DNA from: Pectinophora gossypiella
Taxonomy: Eukaryota; Arthropoda; Insecta; Lepidoptera; Gelechiidae
DNA: 64,000 nt
NCBI RefSeq assembly: GCF_024362695.1
Contig: NC_065424.1
Coordinates: 2,268,786-2,332,785 of the forward strand
Direction: 5' to 3'
How positions within the stretch are numbered: position 1 is the first letter of the stretch; the number at the start of each line of letters is the position of its first letter. Below, in pieces: positions 11,353-22,740 of the stretch. The position numbers were made by a program, and so were the translations under genes. The notes under the pieces are model-generated. The model made no database searches. It had not been told where the DNA came from and was given only the letters and a program-made list of their open reading frames with translations.

Positions 11353-13795
11353 GTTCAGTACAATTAGTGATTATATTTCAATAAGATAACATTTTACAAT
11401 CGTCTCAATCCGCGGTAAGAATTAGATCTCTCAAATTACGTAAGCTAGTGTTGTGACGTTTATGAGCATAGTGATGTATCAGTCGATATTAGGTCGATCG
11501 AGTCTTTTCTATCTTACAATATGAATGGTAAGAAGGTTCTTAGTGTTGTTGTAACTATCAACCTTGTTACCATTTAAACGGTATACACACGGGAACAGAA
11601 ACTTAAAAGTACATGCAAAACGTGCAATATTGGAAGGAATGCACACAACCATGCAATTATGACAGTCATGCGTGAACAAAGGGTGCACTGGTGCTACTAC
11701 TCAAGGTGCATTTTGTGCTGGGGTTAACACTTCAATCACAAAGTTTCTTGAACAGTGGTTTGTTCGGAAATGGCTATGAAAATTTGAACTCTTTCTAAAG
11801 GCTTATTATCTGTACTGATATTTTCAATATTCTTTTATATAGTTTTCTACCTCACCTTTTGGTTTTTGTTAGAATATATATTATGTATCTATTTATGGAG
11901 AGAAAAAGCCTATGTACACCCTGTATTTGACCACCTATTGGACTACTTGGCCGGACAAAAGAGGGGGGTTCTGGCGCTGATGGCTCTCACCCGGTTAATT
12001 ATATGACCATGTTCTAGCAAATAAACATACCTTACAAAATCCTGTTGTCATTTAGTTCAGTTATTTACGGAGTTAATAAAAATGAGAGAATAGTTCCGAT
12101 TCTCTGTCAAAAGGAAATCGCGTACCTATTAATAAATGAAAAGAAGTTTCAGAAACTTGTGACTACATTGTTTATGTGCTTTAACTTGTGACTAGATTTA
12201 GGTATTTAAATGTATGAGTGAAAGACACTTTATCTTCAGAAGAAAGAGTTCAAATTCATAGCATTATGTGTGATTGAGGGCATTTCAATATTCTGACCTT
12301 AGGCTCGGCGTGGTCCAAGCTGCAGCGTGGCGAAGTGCCACCGAGGTAGCTACACGGCATTAGTGTCACCATGTCGCTCCGGCGCCGACCATTCCGAACG
12401 CACTCACACTCCACACGCCAATCTCACTTTGACAGTTCTTTGAGCGGGAAAATCTTTTCGAACGGCCATTTTGCGCTTATCGTTTCGTCTTTGAGCGGCG
12501 CAACGCGTTTGCGTGTTTCGATTTTTTATGCAATGTGGCTTCACAATCCATAGTTTTCACGACCTAGTAAAAAAAGTATCAAAATTGAACAAGCCACTTC
12601 GGCTTTGACTTCGCAGAAAACAAAAAGATACACTTTTAATTTTGACCGTCAAAAACGTTTATTACGCTACGCTGGTGGCTAGTTATTGAAAGCTTGTTAG
12701 TCATCGCCCTATGGCGGACGAAAAAATAAAAACAAAATAAAAAATTTACAAGTCCGACGGACCACCCACATGGATCCGTCAAATTCGAATGTCGAAGCAA
12801 GAACGTGTTCATCAAGTTGTCAAATCGACTTTGACGTAATTGAGAACGAACCGTTTTTTGTGCGTCACAGCTAGTTTAGACCTTGCCGCTTCTGTTGCTC
12901 CGGTAACTTCCTTTAATAACAATATTTATTTATATCCTATCATTATGCAATACAAATAACTAAGCAATTAGCATTGTTAAGTTTTGTGCAATAGAGTATA
13001 TTTTATTTGGTTTGATTAAAGACATAACTACATTTACAAGGAAAGCGAATACTTCCTTTTCTAAAAAGGGGACATTACTGTCAATACTGTTGTACAAAAA
13101 CGCAGGAAGAAAAAGTATACGAAAATGCATATCCTCCCGCTTTTGCAACTAGTTTACCGAAATTTGTAGAAACTTAAATAGGTATGCAAATGTCAATCTA
13201 TTTCCAACCTGTGTGTTATGCTAATTCCAGCGTAAATTAGTGGCCAGTTATCCATGTGTGCGAGTTGCCACCTAACCCACTCAGACGCAAACCCACTCGC
13301 TTTCTTCCCTTGGTGAATAATGTGCTATTGTACGTTATCATAGCCATTATAGTGATACCTACTAAACATAGCTTCTGCCAAAAATGACAAATTATCCAAT
13401 ATACTTAGTTTTTTTAGATGAATTGCTTCAATGTGGCCTTTTTAAACCGTCTGTACCTTTTATCGACGCCAGATTTGATAACTGTGATATTTTATATTTT
13501 ACCCAGTGAATGAATTTGGTAAACTCAATGTAAGATTTTATTAAACTAATGAAGTCTAACGTTATTGTGTAACCATTTTGAATTTATTCGAACAAAAAAT
13601 ACTTGCTTCTGTGTACTAGTGAGCTACTTTTTACAACTTGGAAGCCACACTGTCCATTTCAATTAACCGAGTCAAATAAGAAGAAATAAAAATTGAATTT
13701 AGAACGTGACGTTAACGTTCCATTCCACGCTACCATATTAAGAAGAGAGTTACAAAATAAAATGGGGAACATAAACAAGTGTTTGTTTTTGGGCT
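11353..13795. other. Intergenic with repeat fragments
   Basis: 11925-12000 is a reverse family M fragment (ACTACTTGGCCGGACAA). 12370-12530 is a CpG-rich patch. 13409-13443 is a family E arm (GATGAATTGCTTCAATGTGG). No gene recognised. Confidence 0.45.
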
Positions 13796-14735
13796 GGCAG
13801 GGGGTTATAGTCATTTTGTTTCATTTGTGCCCAGAATGTAAACAAACGACAAAATCACTGAAATCTCGCAATCTTTTTACTTTTTCGCGACTAACCTGAC
13901 ATATATAGCTATAAAATAAACAATATTTTACGGTCACACGCAAAAACTATGAAATATTCACAAAATTACACCAAATTAATGATTTTTTTCGGAACACTAG
14001 AAAAGTGAGGTTATCTGTCAAGCATTTTTTTTTTAAATTTTATCGTATTCGTAGCGCTTTCAATGCATTTAGCTCATAGTTCATTTCACAAAATTGAGTG
14101 AGTCATTCATTATATTCAGATTGGTGTTGTGGATGATAAATTTATAGGACTGACATGTTAGGTAGACTTTAAAACAGATTTTATAAGGCGCGGTGTCTAC
14201 TTTTCTTTCTCAAATCAGAACACAATGAAGAACGTATTATTAACGTATTTTTTTTTGGTCCGAGTCAAATGTACGTTTTATAAGACATTCCGCTATTTTT
14301 TAAATATTTTTTGAAGATTGTTTCGAAAACGATTATGCCCTGTGATAAAAAAATACATTTTAATAATTCATTACGTTCTATAATATGAGAAAAAAATAGG
14401 CACTTTATACCTAAAATTTGATCGAAGTCTAGGGATTATAAATCATGTCATGACAGTCCTACTAATTTATCATCCAAACCTATCTGAATTTATAATGAAT
14501 GATTCACTCACGTAAGTGGAATGAACTAAGAGCATTGGAACCACTACGAATTCAATTAAATTTAAAAATAAGTTGTTTTTTTTTGTACATGTGTCTTATG
14601 AATTTAATAGATAAATGAATCAGTTCCTTTAGAAAGAAATCTAAAACTTTCCCATCCTTAGTTATGTCACAAACGTCACTGGCGGCCATATTGTTTATAT
14701 TCTGGGCACAAATGAAACAAAACGACTATAAACAG
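13796..14735. mobile_element. Large foldback (long inverted repeat) element
   Basis: Outer arms 13807-13843 and 14692-14729 match at about 36 of 38 positions (TTTGTTTCATTTGTGCCCAG and complement). Inner arms of about 125 bases, 14035-14160 and 14444-14560, also pair (for example GATGATAAATT, GAGTGAGTCATTCATT). The intervening arm parts have diverged. No transposase frame is inside, so it is probably a non-autonomous DNA transposon. Confidence 0.75.
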
Positions 14736-15566
14736 TAGCGTTGGCTGCGCTGCGTGATACGGAACGGAGGGTGCCCACAAATTAGGGAACTTATTATGAA
14801 GTTGATTCGGCAAATGACTAATGATGATTGTATTGTAGGTACCAAAAACACACACTACACGTTACATTAGGTAATTTCAAAACACAAATACCTACCAATC
14901 ACTGCTTTGTAAAATAGTTAAATTGCTTCCGCTTAATAAAATAACATTAGGTACTTATAGTTATCGTTAACTTTGTACGTACATTATGTCGTAATCATTG
15001 AGCCTTACATTGTATTTATTATGGTTATGGCCTACAAAGCAACAAATTACCTACACAAAACAAATTCCTTATTATCTACCAGAATTCTCCATCATTCGCA
15101 TAACAAGTCGAAGGCTCGCAATAATTTCCGTATTTTACAGAGTAATTTTCATAACTGTACGTAACAGAATCACGACCGAACTACCAGGAGTGCATAAAAT
15201 AATGGAAGTGATGTCCCAAATATGACAGGTAAGAGTTGCCACCTTATTCTATGGCCGGGTCCTGCGCAGTGGGTGGTGGCGCAACATCGAAAATATTAGA
15301 TTAGGTATGCATGAGAAGGAACTTTATGTGCGAATGGGAACCACCTATATAAACTACCGATCGGATGGAAAGAGATAACAAATTAAATTTAGGCGTACTT
15401 TTCCAAAGAAGTAAGCTGTTTTCAATTTCAAAAAGGTTAGTAGAGTAAGGATTACTTATTGTTAAAGAAACATTAATTTTAGTGACTATCAACTTGGCGT
15501 ATATAATTCATTGGTAGGTGATAATTTTATAAAACAAAAAATAATCCGTGTGCGACGTGCCATTCC
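14736..15566. other. Intergenic, no gene seen
   Basis: AT-rich sequence up to the LINE insertion; only short frames. Confidence 0.4.
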
Positions 15567-15578
15567 GTTGTAAAAGAT
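15567..15578. repeat. Target-site duplication, left copy
   Basis: GTTGTAAAAGAT, directly next to the GATA-repeat tail of the minus-strand LINE. Confidence 0.85.
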
Positions 15579-18500
15579 CTATCTATCTATATCAGCCTAA
15601 ATTTATATCCAATTTTGGACGTAGGCCTCTTCCATGTTTTTCCATTTCCGACGATCCTGGGCTATCGACATCCAGCCATATCCTGCGTGCCGGACAATGT
15701 CGTCCTTCCATCTCATTGGTGGTCTTCCTCTCGGTCTTGTGAATGCTCGTGGGCGCCACTCTAACAATCTCCGGGTCCATCTTTCCTTGCTCATTCGAGC
15801 AATGTGTCCCGCCCATCTCCACTTGCGTTCGGCAATTACTTTTACCACATCCCTAACCTTGGTTTTAGATCGAACCCAAGTATTTCTCTTCCGGTCCCGT
15901 AAGGAAATGCCGAGCATAGCTCTTTCCATTGCTCTTTGAGCAACACGGAGATTCTCTGCGGATTTCTCAGTTAGGGTCATGGTCTCGGCTCCGTATACGA
16001 ATACTGGCAGAACACATTGCTCAAAGACTCTTCGTTTTAAGTGCATTGACATCTTGCTACGTAATATACTTGCGTTGGCGCCGAAGGATGCCCACGCCCG
16101 AGCGACTCGTTTCTCCACTTCTGCGGTTTGGTTTTCGCTGCCTAGCGTGATCTTATGCCCCAGGTAGATATACTCCGACGTGACCTCAACCGGTAGACAA
16201 TACTGGTGGGTAAGGATATTGGTCATGATTTTAGTTTTGCTCTCATTGATTTTTAGCCCAACTTTAGCTGATTCCTTTTGCAAAGAATTGAGCATGACCA
16301 ACATATCTGGTATATTACTTGAGAATATCACCAAATCATCTGCGAAGCGTAAATTGGTAAGGTTTTCTCCATCCACGTTTATGCCCATATTGTCCCAGGC
16401 TAGATTTTTGAAGACGTTTTCAAGTGCGGCATTAAACAGTTTTGGGGAGATAGTGTCCCCTTGGCGTACTCCTCTACCCAGCCTGAACTGTTGGGTCTTC
16501 TTGTGCAGACTCACACATGCTGTAGCGTTGCTCTGTAGATGTTTCATTAGGGAAATGTATTGTTCATCGATTCTACAATCCGCAAGGGCTTTTTCGACCG
16601 CCCAAGGTTCGACAGAGTCGAATGCCTTTTCGTAGTCGATGAATGCAATGATGATCGGGATCTGGTACTCATTACACTTTTCAATCATTGTTTTAAGAGC
16701 TTGGAGATGATCGCATGTACTGTAGCCACTTCGAAAACCAGCCTGTTCTCTCGGTTGATAGCCATCTAGTTTGTTTTTTAACCTGTTCACTACTATCCGC
16801 GTGAAGAGCTTGTAGACGTGCGATAGCAGGCTGATCGGTCTGTAGTTCTCAAGCCGTCGTATATCACCTTTCTTATGTAGTAGGGTAATGACAGCATTAT
16901 TCCAGGACTGTGGTACTGTTGCTTCCATTAAACACTTTGTGAATAGTGAGGCAAGAGCAGATTTGAAAGTGTCCGTTGTGCTCTTTATCATCTCTGGAAT
17001 AACTCCGTCCTCACCAGGGGCTTTGCGGTTTTTCATCTGGCTTAGCGCCAGGTGTACCTCGTCTAGTGTGATGTCGGGGATATCCTCAGAACCAACATTT
17101 GATATTGATGGTCTTTCCTGGTGTTCTGGTCTAGTTGACGGACTCTGAGCTTTGCTTTTATAGAGGTTTTCATAGAAATTTTGAACTACCTCTAAGAGCT
17201 CGTTACGGTTGTTGACAATATCTCCGTTCTCATTAAAGAGTTTGAAGATTTGCTTCCGCCCAATACTCAGTGTTGCTTTCATCACTCCTCTGCTTTTGTT
17301 CTTCTCGATAGTATCTTCGATAACACTTTCTTCGTAATTCCTTAAGTCCCGTTTTACAAGTTTCTTTACGCGACGCTGTATCTGGTGGTATTCAGGTGTA
17401 TCGATTTTACCTTCAGTTCTGTGTTGCCTTCCCTGTTCTATAAGCAATAATGTCTCTGCAGTGAGTTTCTGATTTTTCGCGCAAGGAGTATTCGGAGTAA
17501 TCCTTCCAGCAGCTAGGGTCATTATTCCGATTAGATGATCGTTGAGTTCATCTATGGTCATGTGTTCAGTAGAATTTGTTTGCAGCTGTGTGTCGATATA
17601 GTCCTTGTAGTGAACGGTGTTTTGCCTTAGTATCTCTATCTTATCTTCGTTTGGTGTTTTCTTCTTAAATATGAGATTTCGCCTTTCCTTTTTGATGTTA
17701 AAGGTGCAGAAGGCCCGAACCAATCGATGATCACTGCCCGTTGAAAATTGGTTTAGCACAGTTACATCCCTAATAATTCCCATTTTATCGGTAATGATGT
17801 AATCATATTCGTTCTTGTTTACACCATTTGGGTGTCGCCATGTCCACTTCCGTTGTGGTTTCTTAGCATAGAAAGTGTTCATAGCAAACAGGTTGTTGTT
17901 CTGCAGAAAATTTAGTAGAGTTTCTCCGCGAGGGTTTCTTATGCCTAGACCATAGTTTCCAATACTCGTTTCCTGATCACATGTCTTTTCCCCTAGTCTA
18001 GCATTGAAGTCTCCGATCAACATTGTGTAATGTGTCTTCACTTTATTAAGTACACTGGATATATCCTCATAGAAGGTCTCGACTTCCTCATAATTATCTT
18101 TTTTCATGGTAGGTGCATAGGCCTGGATAACCTTCAGTTCGTGTTTAGATGACAAACGTAATCTCAGATATGCAACACGATTCGACACGCTATTCATTTC
18201 TATGACCTGGTCTGTAAGTCTTTCATTAACAAGGAACCCTATACCTCCCACGCCAGTTTTATGGCCTTCCTTATAATAAAATAGGTTTCCGGACTTCAGT
18301 TTGAGGGTTTCTTCACCTTGTCTTCTAATTTCACAGATTCCTAGGATGTCCCATTTGATTTTTGCCAATTCGTACTCTAAATAGGTCAACATATCGTTAT
18401 TCGATAGCGATTGGATATTATAAGTCGCAATGTATAATTGTTTGCGGCAGTTAGTCAACTCCCAGTGATTACTTTTCGCACCCCTGCTCCGTTTCAACTG

Positions 18501-19016
18501 GTTACTGCTCGAACCAGAGAGTGACGGTGCGCTGGGAACTCGGGGTCGCTTGCTTGTTTTGTCGGTCATTTGTACTTTGGAAGGGTTTGTAGCAAATAAT
18601 CACCACGACTGCAACGACGGGTTGGTGATCGCAGTGCCACAGCCAGTGGTAACAGTTTCCGTTGCCGCCTATGGGTATTCTCCTTCTTCAGCCATTTTCC
18701 TCACCGCGAGGTCCGCCTGATGAAGGGCTGGCAGGCTGCTTCCCTCTGCCAGGGCTAAGCACTTATTTAATGGCGGTGCTAGCTCGCCATGTCACAGGGT
18801 CGTCATTGGATATAGTGCGAGTTTTCCTGGAGATACCTGTGCCAATAGATACCCCGCCCGCATCCTGATAGCCCTGCCGCCTCGGTCCGGGACTGCTTAT
18901 TCGGTATTCACCTTATTCGCAGCTATCCTACATACTATAGGAGTATTCCACTATCCGCCACCTGTGGACCCGGTAGTTAGCTGAGACTCGCCACTACCTA
19001 GCCTACCTTTTACCTA
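15579..19016 (-). mobile_element. Near-full-length RTE-type LINE retrotransposon
   Basis: A 3438-base element flanked by the 12-base direct repeat GTTGTAAAAGAT (15567-15578 and 19017-19028), read as a target-site duplication. It holds one uninterrupted 988-codon frame, about 447 bases of relatively GC-rich 5' leader (18570-19016) and a 3' untranslated part of only about 24 bases ending in GATA-type repeats. A very short 3'UTR with a microsatellite tail and endonuclease fused to RT in one frame are typical of the RTE clade. Intact frame plus perfect TSD suggest recent insertion. Confidence 0.93.
15603..18569 (-). CDS. LINE ORF: AP-type endonuclease plus reverse transcriptase (RTE-like)
   Basis: 988 residues, no internal stop. 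Residues 1-40 are basic and serine-rich. The endonuclease (about 45-290) has N51 in TYNIQS, E80 in ICEIRR, D187/N189 in IGDFNA and the terminal SDHRLV (D280, H281), matching the catalytic residues of APE-like nucleases. The RT (about 545-830) has ENYRPISLL (573-581), FIDYEKAFDSVE with D645, GRGVRQGDTISPKLFN (698-713), FADD (742-745) and YLGHKI (802-807). The C-terminal domain (about 890-988) holds WAGHIARM, RWT and GRPPMRW, usual for this LINE group. Such proteins nick target DNA and copy the element RNA there. All catalytic positions I can judge are present, so the protein could be active. The ATG at 18569 is the first in the frame; small plus-strand frames across this region are shadows. Confidence 0.95.
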   Translation of the reverse strand: MTDKTSKRPRVPSAPSLSGSSSNQLKRSRGAKSNHWELTNCRKQLYIATYNIQSLSNNDMLTYLEYELAKIKWDILGICEIRRQGEETLKLKSGNLFYYKEGHKTGVGGIGFLVNERLTDQVIEMNSVSNRVAYLRLRLSSKHELKVIQAYAPTMKKDNYEEVETFYEDISSVLNKVKTHYTMLIGDFNARLGEKTCDQETSIGNYGLGIRNPRGETLLNFLQNNNLFAMNTFYAKKPQRKWTWRHPNGVNKNEYDYIITDKMGIIRDVTVLNQFSTGSDHRLVRAFCTFNIKKERRNLIFKKKTPNEDKIEILRQNTVHYKDYIDTQLQTNSTEHMTIDELNDHLIGIMTLAAGRITPNTPCAKNQKLTAETLLLIEQGRQHRTEGKIDTPEYHQIQRRVKKLVKRDLRNYEESVIEDTIEKNKSRGVMKATLSIGRKQIFKLFNENGDIVNNRNELLEVVQNFYENLYKSKAQSPSTRPEHQERPSISNVGSEDIPDITLDEVHLALSQMKNRKAPGEDGVIPEMIKSTTDTFKSALASLFTKCLMEATVPQSWNNAVITLLHKKGDIRRLENYRPISLLSHVYKLFTRIVVNRLKNKLDGYQPREQAGFRSGYSTCDHLQALKTMIEKCNEYQIPIIIAFIDYEKAFDSVEPWAVEKALADCRIDEQYISLMKHLQSNATACVSLHKKTQQFRLGRGVRQGDTISPKLFNAALENVFKNLAWDNMGINVDGENLTNLRFADDLVIFSSNIPDMLVMLNSLQKESAKVGLKINESKTKIMTNILTHQYCLPVEVTSEYIYLGHKITLGSENQTAEVEKRVARAWASFGANASILRSKMSMHLKRRVFEQCVLPVFVYGAETMTLTEKSAENLRVAQRAMERAMLGISLRDRKRNTWVRSKTKVRDVVKVIAERKWRWAGHIARMSKERWTRRLLEWRPRAFTRPRGRPPMRWKDDIVRHAGYGWMSIAQDRRKWKNMEEAYVQNWI

Positions 19017-19028
19017 GTTGTAAAAGAT
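19017..19028. repeat. Target-site duplication, right copy
   Basis: GTTGTAAAAGAT, identical to 15567-15578 on the other side of the LINE; it lies at the 5' end of the element. Confidence 0.85.
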
Positions 19029-19771
19029 AAAAAATATTAATTATTTTAACGACGAATTGAGAACCTACTTCATTAATAAATCGTATTAAATACGTCCTAA
19101 ATCATCTCTTCACATATTTTTCATCAAATATTTAATTTAAAACCGAATTGTTTAATAAAAGCGTTAAAAATAAAACCAGCCAGTACACACAGGCAGTGTA
19201 GGGACGTCAAATCGATTCACAAAATCGATAATGTGATTGTGTTTACGAGCAAATTAAAATCAATTGCTTGTACGATTGGAATGGTGCCTCGTTCAGATCA
19301 ATTTATAACAGTAGGTACCTAATGCTGCCGATGTGAATTAAAATTCTTAATTTAATAATCAGTACTTAATGCCACTATAATGCTACTAAGTATAACAGTC
19401 TTATCCTCAACACGAATTACATAACAATTGATAAAAACACTCTTATGAAATCTCTTGAAAACATTTTTTCATTTAAGAGCGAATGCGTACTGGCTTAAAA
19501 ACAACATTAATTACAAAATACGTATGTAACTCTACGTTCATAATTTAATAATTTATGAGTATTTTAAATATCTTGCCTAAACGAGGCACAGTACGGGACG
19601 CCTCGAACCGGTCGCTTCGACAAAACGATCGGAAGATAAAATCGATAAAATCCAGAGCTCGCGATGTTAGGCATAAATTAATCGATTAATCGAATGTACG
19701 AGTAGTTTGTCGCGTAACATTATTTTGTGATTGAATTAAGAAAAATCTTTACTTTGTATGTAGTAGAAATA
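19029..19771. other. Intergenic, no gene seen
   Basis: AT-rich, with two clusters of TCGATTAAT/AATCGAT-type motifs near 19200-19270 and 19620-19700. No coding signal. Confidence 0.4.
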
Positions 19772-19856
19772 CATCCACCAACCCGCACTGGACTAGCGTG
19801 GTGGAGTATGTTACGTACCCCTTTCGGTTGCTTAAGGGGAGGCCAATGCCCAGCAT
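19772..19856 (+). mobile_element. SINE-type fragment, family D
   Basis: Reads CAACCCGCACTGGACTAGCG, then GTGGTGGAGTATG and GGGGAGGCCAATGCCCAGCA, the forward version of the family found reversed at 3671 and 49313. Confidence 0.65.
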
Positions 19857-19985
19857 TCGTATACCCACTGTGCCCTGAAACCTGCACGCAGGAGGACTTG
19901 ATGAGCGCTTCCGCACGTGCTATTGCCGTGGCAGCATATTGGGCTGATAAATTACGTTGTTCGAATTGTCATCCACACGAAAGAA
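19857..19985 (+). pseudogene. LINE RT C-terminal remnant (CTQEDLMSA type)
   Basis: Encodes LCPETCTQEDLMSASARAIA then VAAYWADKL, clearly related to the minus-strand remnant at 24225-24387. Both look like the Cys-rich C-terminus of a non-LTR element. This copy is truncated upstream by family D sequence. Confidence 0.6.
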
Positions 19986-20183
19986 GAATGACCAGCATTG
20001 GGAGATACAAGTATGATCTGTTTAGTCGCAAGCTTTCAAGACAATTAAGTACTATTGTTTTTCTCTTTGTTATACGGTTATAACTAGGCTTCTTATTTTA
20101 TTAACTAGCTTTCTTAATAATGTGATAAAGAATTACCTAATATTAGCTAAAACATTGCGTATAGTCACTTATGTTCTTCGCAG

Positions 20184-20395
20184 TCCATCATCTCCCTACC
20201 GATATCACGTTTTCACAAGTTCCGCTTACCTAACCTGAAGATTTGTCACGCTCAGTATTTTACAGAAGCAACTGCCTGTCTAACCTTTCAACCTGCGAAA
20301 AGCAGCCCAATAATTAGGTCTTATACCTCCAAAACACACTTCTCAGGGGTGGGTTTCCTCACCATGTTTTACTTCACCGCTGAACACATGATAAT
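20184..20395 (-). mobile_element. tRNA-derived SINE, family B (headless)
   Basis: Reverse copy with TCCGCTTACCTAACCTGAAG, TTTACAGAAGCAACTGCCTG and TCACCGCTGAACAC, matching the body at 57900-58140. Confidence 0.7.
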
Positions 20396-21710
20396 CAATC
20401 TACATAGTTAAAAGTAGCTACTATTATGCGTAGTATTCAATTTGGAGTAGCCAAACCCATAATCATCCGATACGGTCAAATATTTGTGGTCAATTTTCCA
20501 ATCAAATTGACTTGTTGCCCAAATTCGATACAATGTCAATGCCGGTACCAAGGTCGCATAAGCAGCAAAAAGTACTCATGTTTTGACTGGCGCGATATCG
20601 GATCGAATGATACCGTATCGACGTTTCATCGTTAACAGCTTTAGGTACGTACCTATATAGTTAGTTATATCATGGAGTTATTTAGGTCACGATACTACTT
20701 TGTTGTCTGTCTTGGTGGTTTCGGTAAATTATGCTGATGTAATTTTTCAAGTACTTACAATAATGCTTTTTTATCAACCAATCGTAGTTTGTTGACACTA
20801 TATTATATAAATGTTGCGTCAAACAATGCAAGATACTAATTAGATAGTTACCTACCCATTATATCAGGCTAAATACACATAGAACCTCTTAACATTCCAA
20901 ATTTCACATTTCAGTTTCAATTGTTTATTTTTGTGAATTTCTATCTACAATATATTTATGTTATACACTAGGTAATAGCGATAGATACTGTATTAAAAAA
21001 GCAATTGATTTACCAAGGCTCTAGCTACCTACAGAACTATCCCACACAAATATAAAATGTCTATCATTATACGCCCCCATTATAAAAGACCTTGGTACAA
21101 AAAAAACATCACTATTAAATACCCTAAAATTAAAAAAAAAACAACATAAAAGCTCGCGGAATAAATTAAAAAAAATGGAGCATCCGCGAGCAGATGTAAA
21201 ATTTTGAATTGGGAACGCGATGTCCTATCTCCCTCTTAGCGCCGCCCAGCTGATGCCACGCCCCTTCCGCCCGCCAAACTGATTCGAAATTCGTAGGTTA
21301 CTATCATTGCCGAACTCACTATTATTCAAGCATGAAATTAACGCAATACAACGCCTTTAGGCTTTAGGGCGAGAAAATCGTGAGTAAGTACTGTGTGTGT
21401 ACATCAGATAGGTACGTTCAGAAAAATATCTCGCTGGAAGGAAAATTTTCACATTTCCAATTATCCAGGCTTTTTACTCTCTTTCTTTAATTTTTACGTC
21501 AATTTCTAAATATTGTCGAAACTACATGAGATGGAAGAAAATTCCAAACATAATATTTAATTTTTCATGCATGTACCTACCGGGCTAAAATGGATTATTG
21601 ATATCCTGGGAAAAAATGCTAATATAGGTACCTTAACAATACTTTCTCCGTCCGTCCTTTTTCTAACTACTTACTTATTGAATAATATCGTAGGTGTCTA
21701 CCTATTATAT
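20396..21710. other. Intergenic, no gene seen
   Basis: No family resemblance in any frame. A modestly GC-richer stretch lies at 21170-21260. Confidence 0.4.
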
Positions 21711-21780
21711 TCTTCTTTTTTCTATCGTGTGGGTTTTCAGGTGGAGTACTAACCTCATCCACCCTGGTGTCAGGGTTATT
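21711..21780 (-). repeat. SINE family A tail fragment
   Basis: TCTATCGTGTGGGTT followed by CATCCACCCTGGTGTCAGGG, the 3' end of family A in reverse. Confidence 0.7.
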
Positions 21781-22429
21781 TTATTGTAATGTTTGTGTTG
21801 AAAGTTACATTTTGGGCATTATTTTTTTTAGTATTGTAAAGACTTATAAAAACATAAAAATAACACCAAGTACAGAATGAAAACAGATAGTACCAAGTAA
21901 TTTGAGAAGGCGGAATATAAACTGTTCCAATCAGACAACTTCCCCAGGGTTGATTGTACAAACAATTCCTACAAGTCTCTTAACTCGGACCAATTAAATC
22001 TAAAACAGTGATTTAAAACCAAACAACTTTCTTTGAAACAAAATAATCTCCAAATTGTTCAAGTTTTCTGTCTAGTTTGTTAAATTATGGTGCTATTTAA
22101 TTAAGAGTACATGAAAGGTAGAACAGTCTATTTATTTAAGATACACCATCGGTAAAAAAATACATAAATAAAATTCAACGGACAATGAACGTATGTTACA
22201 CCATTGCAGGCGTATCAACATTCAAGTAAAAATTTTAAACAAATAATACAACACGTACACGTGTTTGAGGTAAAGAGCTAGAAGTCGAATAATAATTATA
22301 ACAAGTTGACAAACAAAACGCTATTAAGCTCGCTGTATAGGTATAATATAGAGACGGCTTCGGGTGCATCCAGCGCGACGGTACTGAAAAGTATCGGCGT
22401 CCGAAAGACGTCATATAGGATCCCGACGA

Positions 22430-22740
22430 CCCGATTACTCTAGCCATAGAGGCAGCCAAATAACTCGCGACACCAAACACTTCAGGACCCCGATACCGAC
22501 CCCGCCGGCGTGTCGACGATTTCCCTCAATCAGCGCTTATCGCCAACGACCCACTAGGGTCGATTAATTCTTTCAAATATTTTTCCTCTCAGACGACGCC
22601 CTGAGCCGAGAGTGCGAACTGGGCACCCTCAGGCCTGTTGTCTTAATCGTTGTACCGGGTGAGCGCTCCCCATTTGTCCGGCCAAGTAGTTAATGCCATC
22701 TGCGGCAAATCTTACAATAAGTCACGTCAAAAAAAAATGT
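22430..22740 (+). mobile_element. LINE 3'-end fragment, family M
   Basis: Contains CTCGCGACACCAAACACTTC, CGACGCCCTGAGCCGAG and TGCGGCAAATCTTACAATAA, ending GTCACGTC plus an A-run. About 300 bases are shared with 49570-49890. The polyA-type end suggests a 5'-truncated non-LTR element; GC-rich sequence at 22350-22430 may belong to it too. Confidence 0.65.

Noticed and set aside
15634..17148. Several plus-strand frames of 60-150 codons
   Set aside because: Shadows of the minus-strand LINE frame; no independent protein similarity.
22371..22385. MHP-encoding minus-strand stretch considered as an EPT1 N-terminal exon
   Set aside because: Wrong location, no flanking homology; the true exon was found at 41300-41368.
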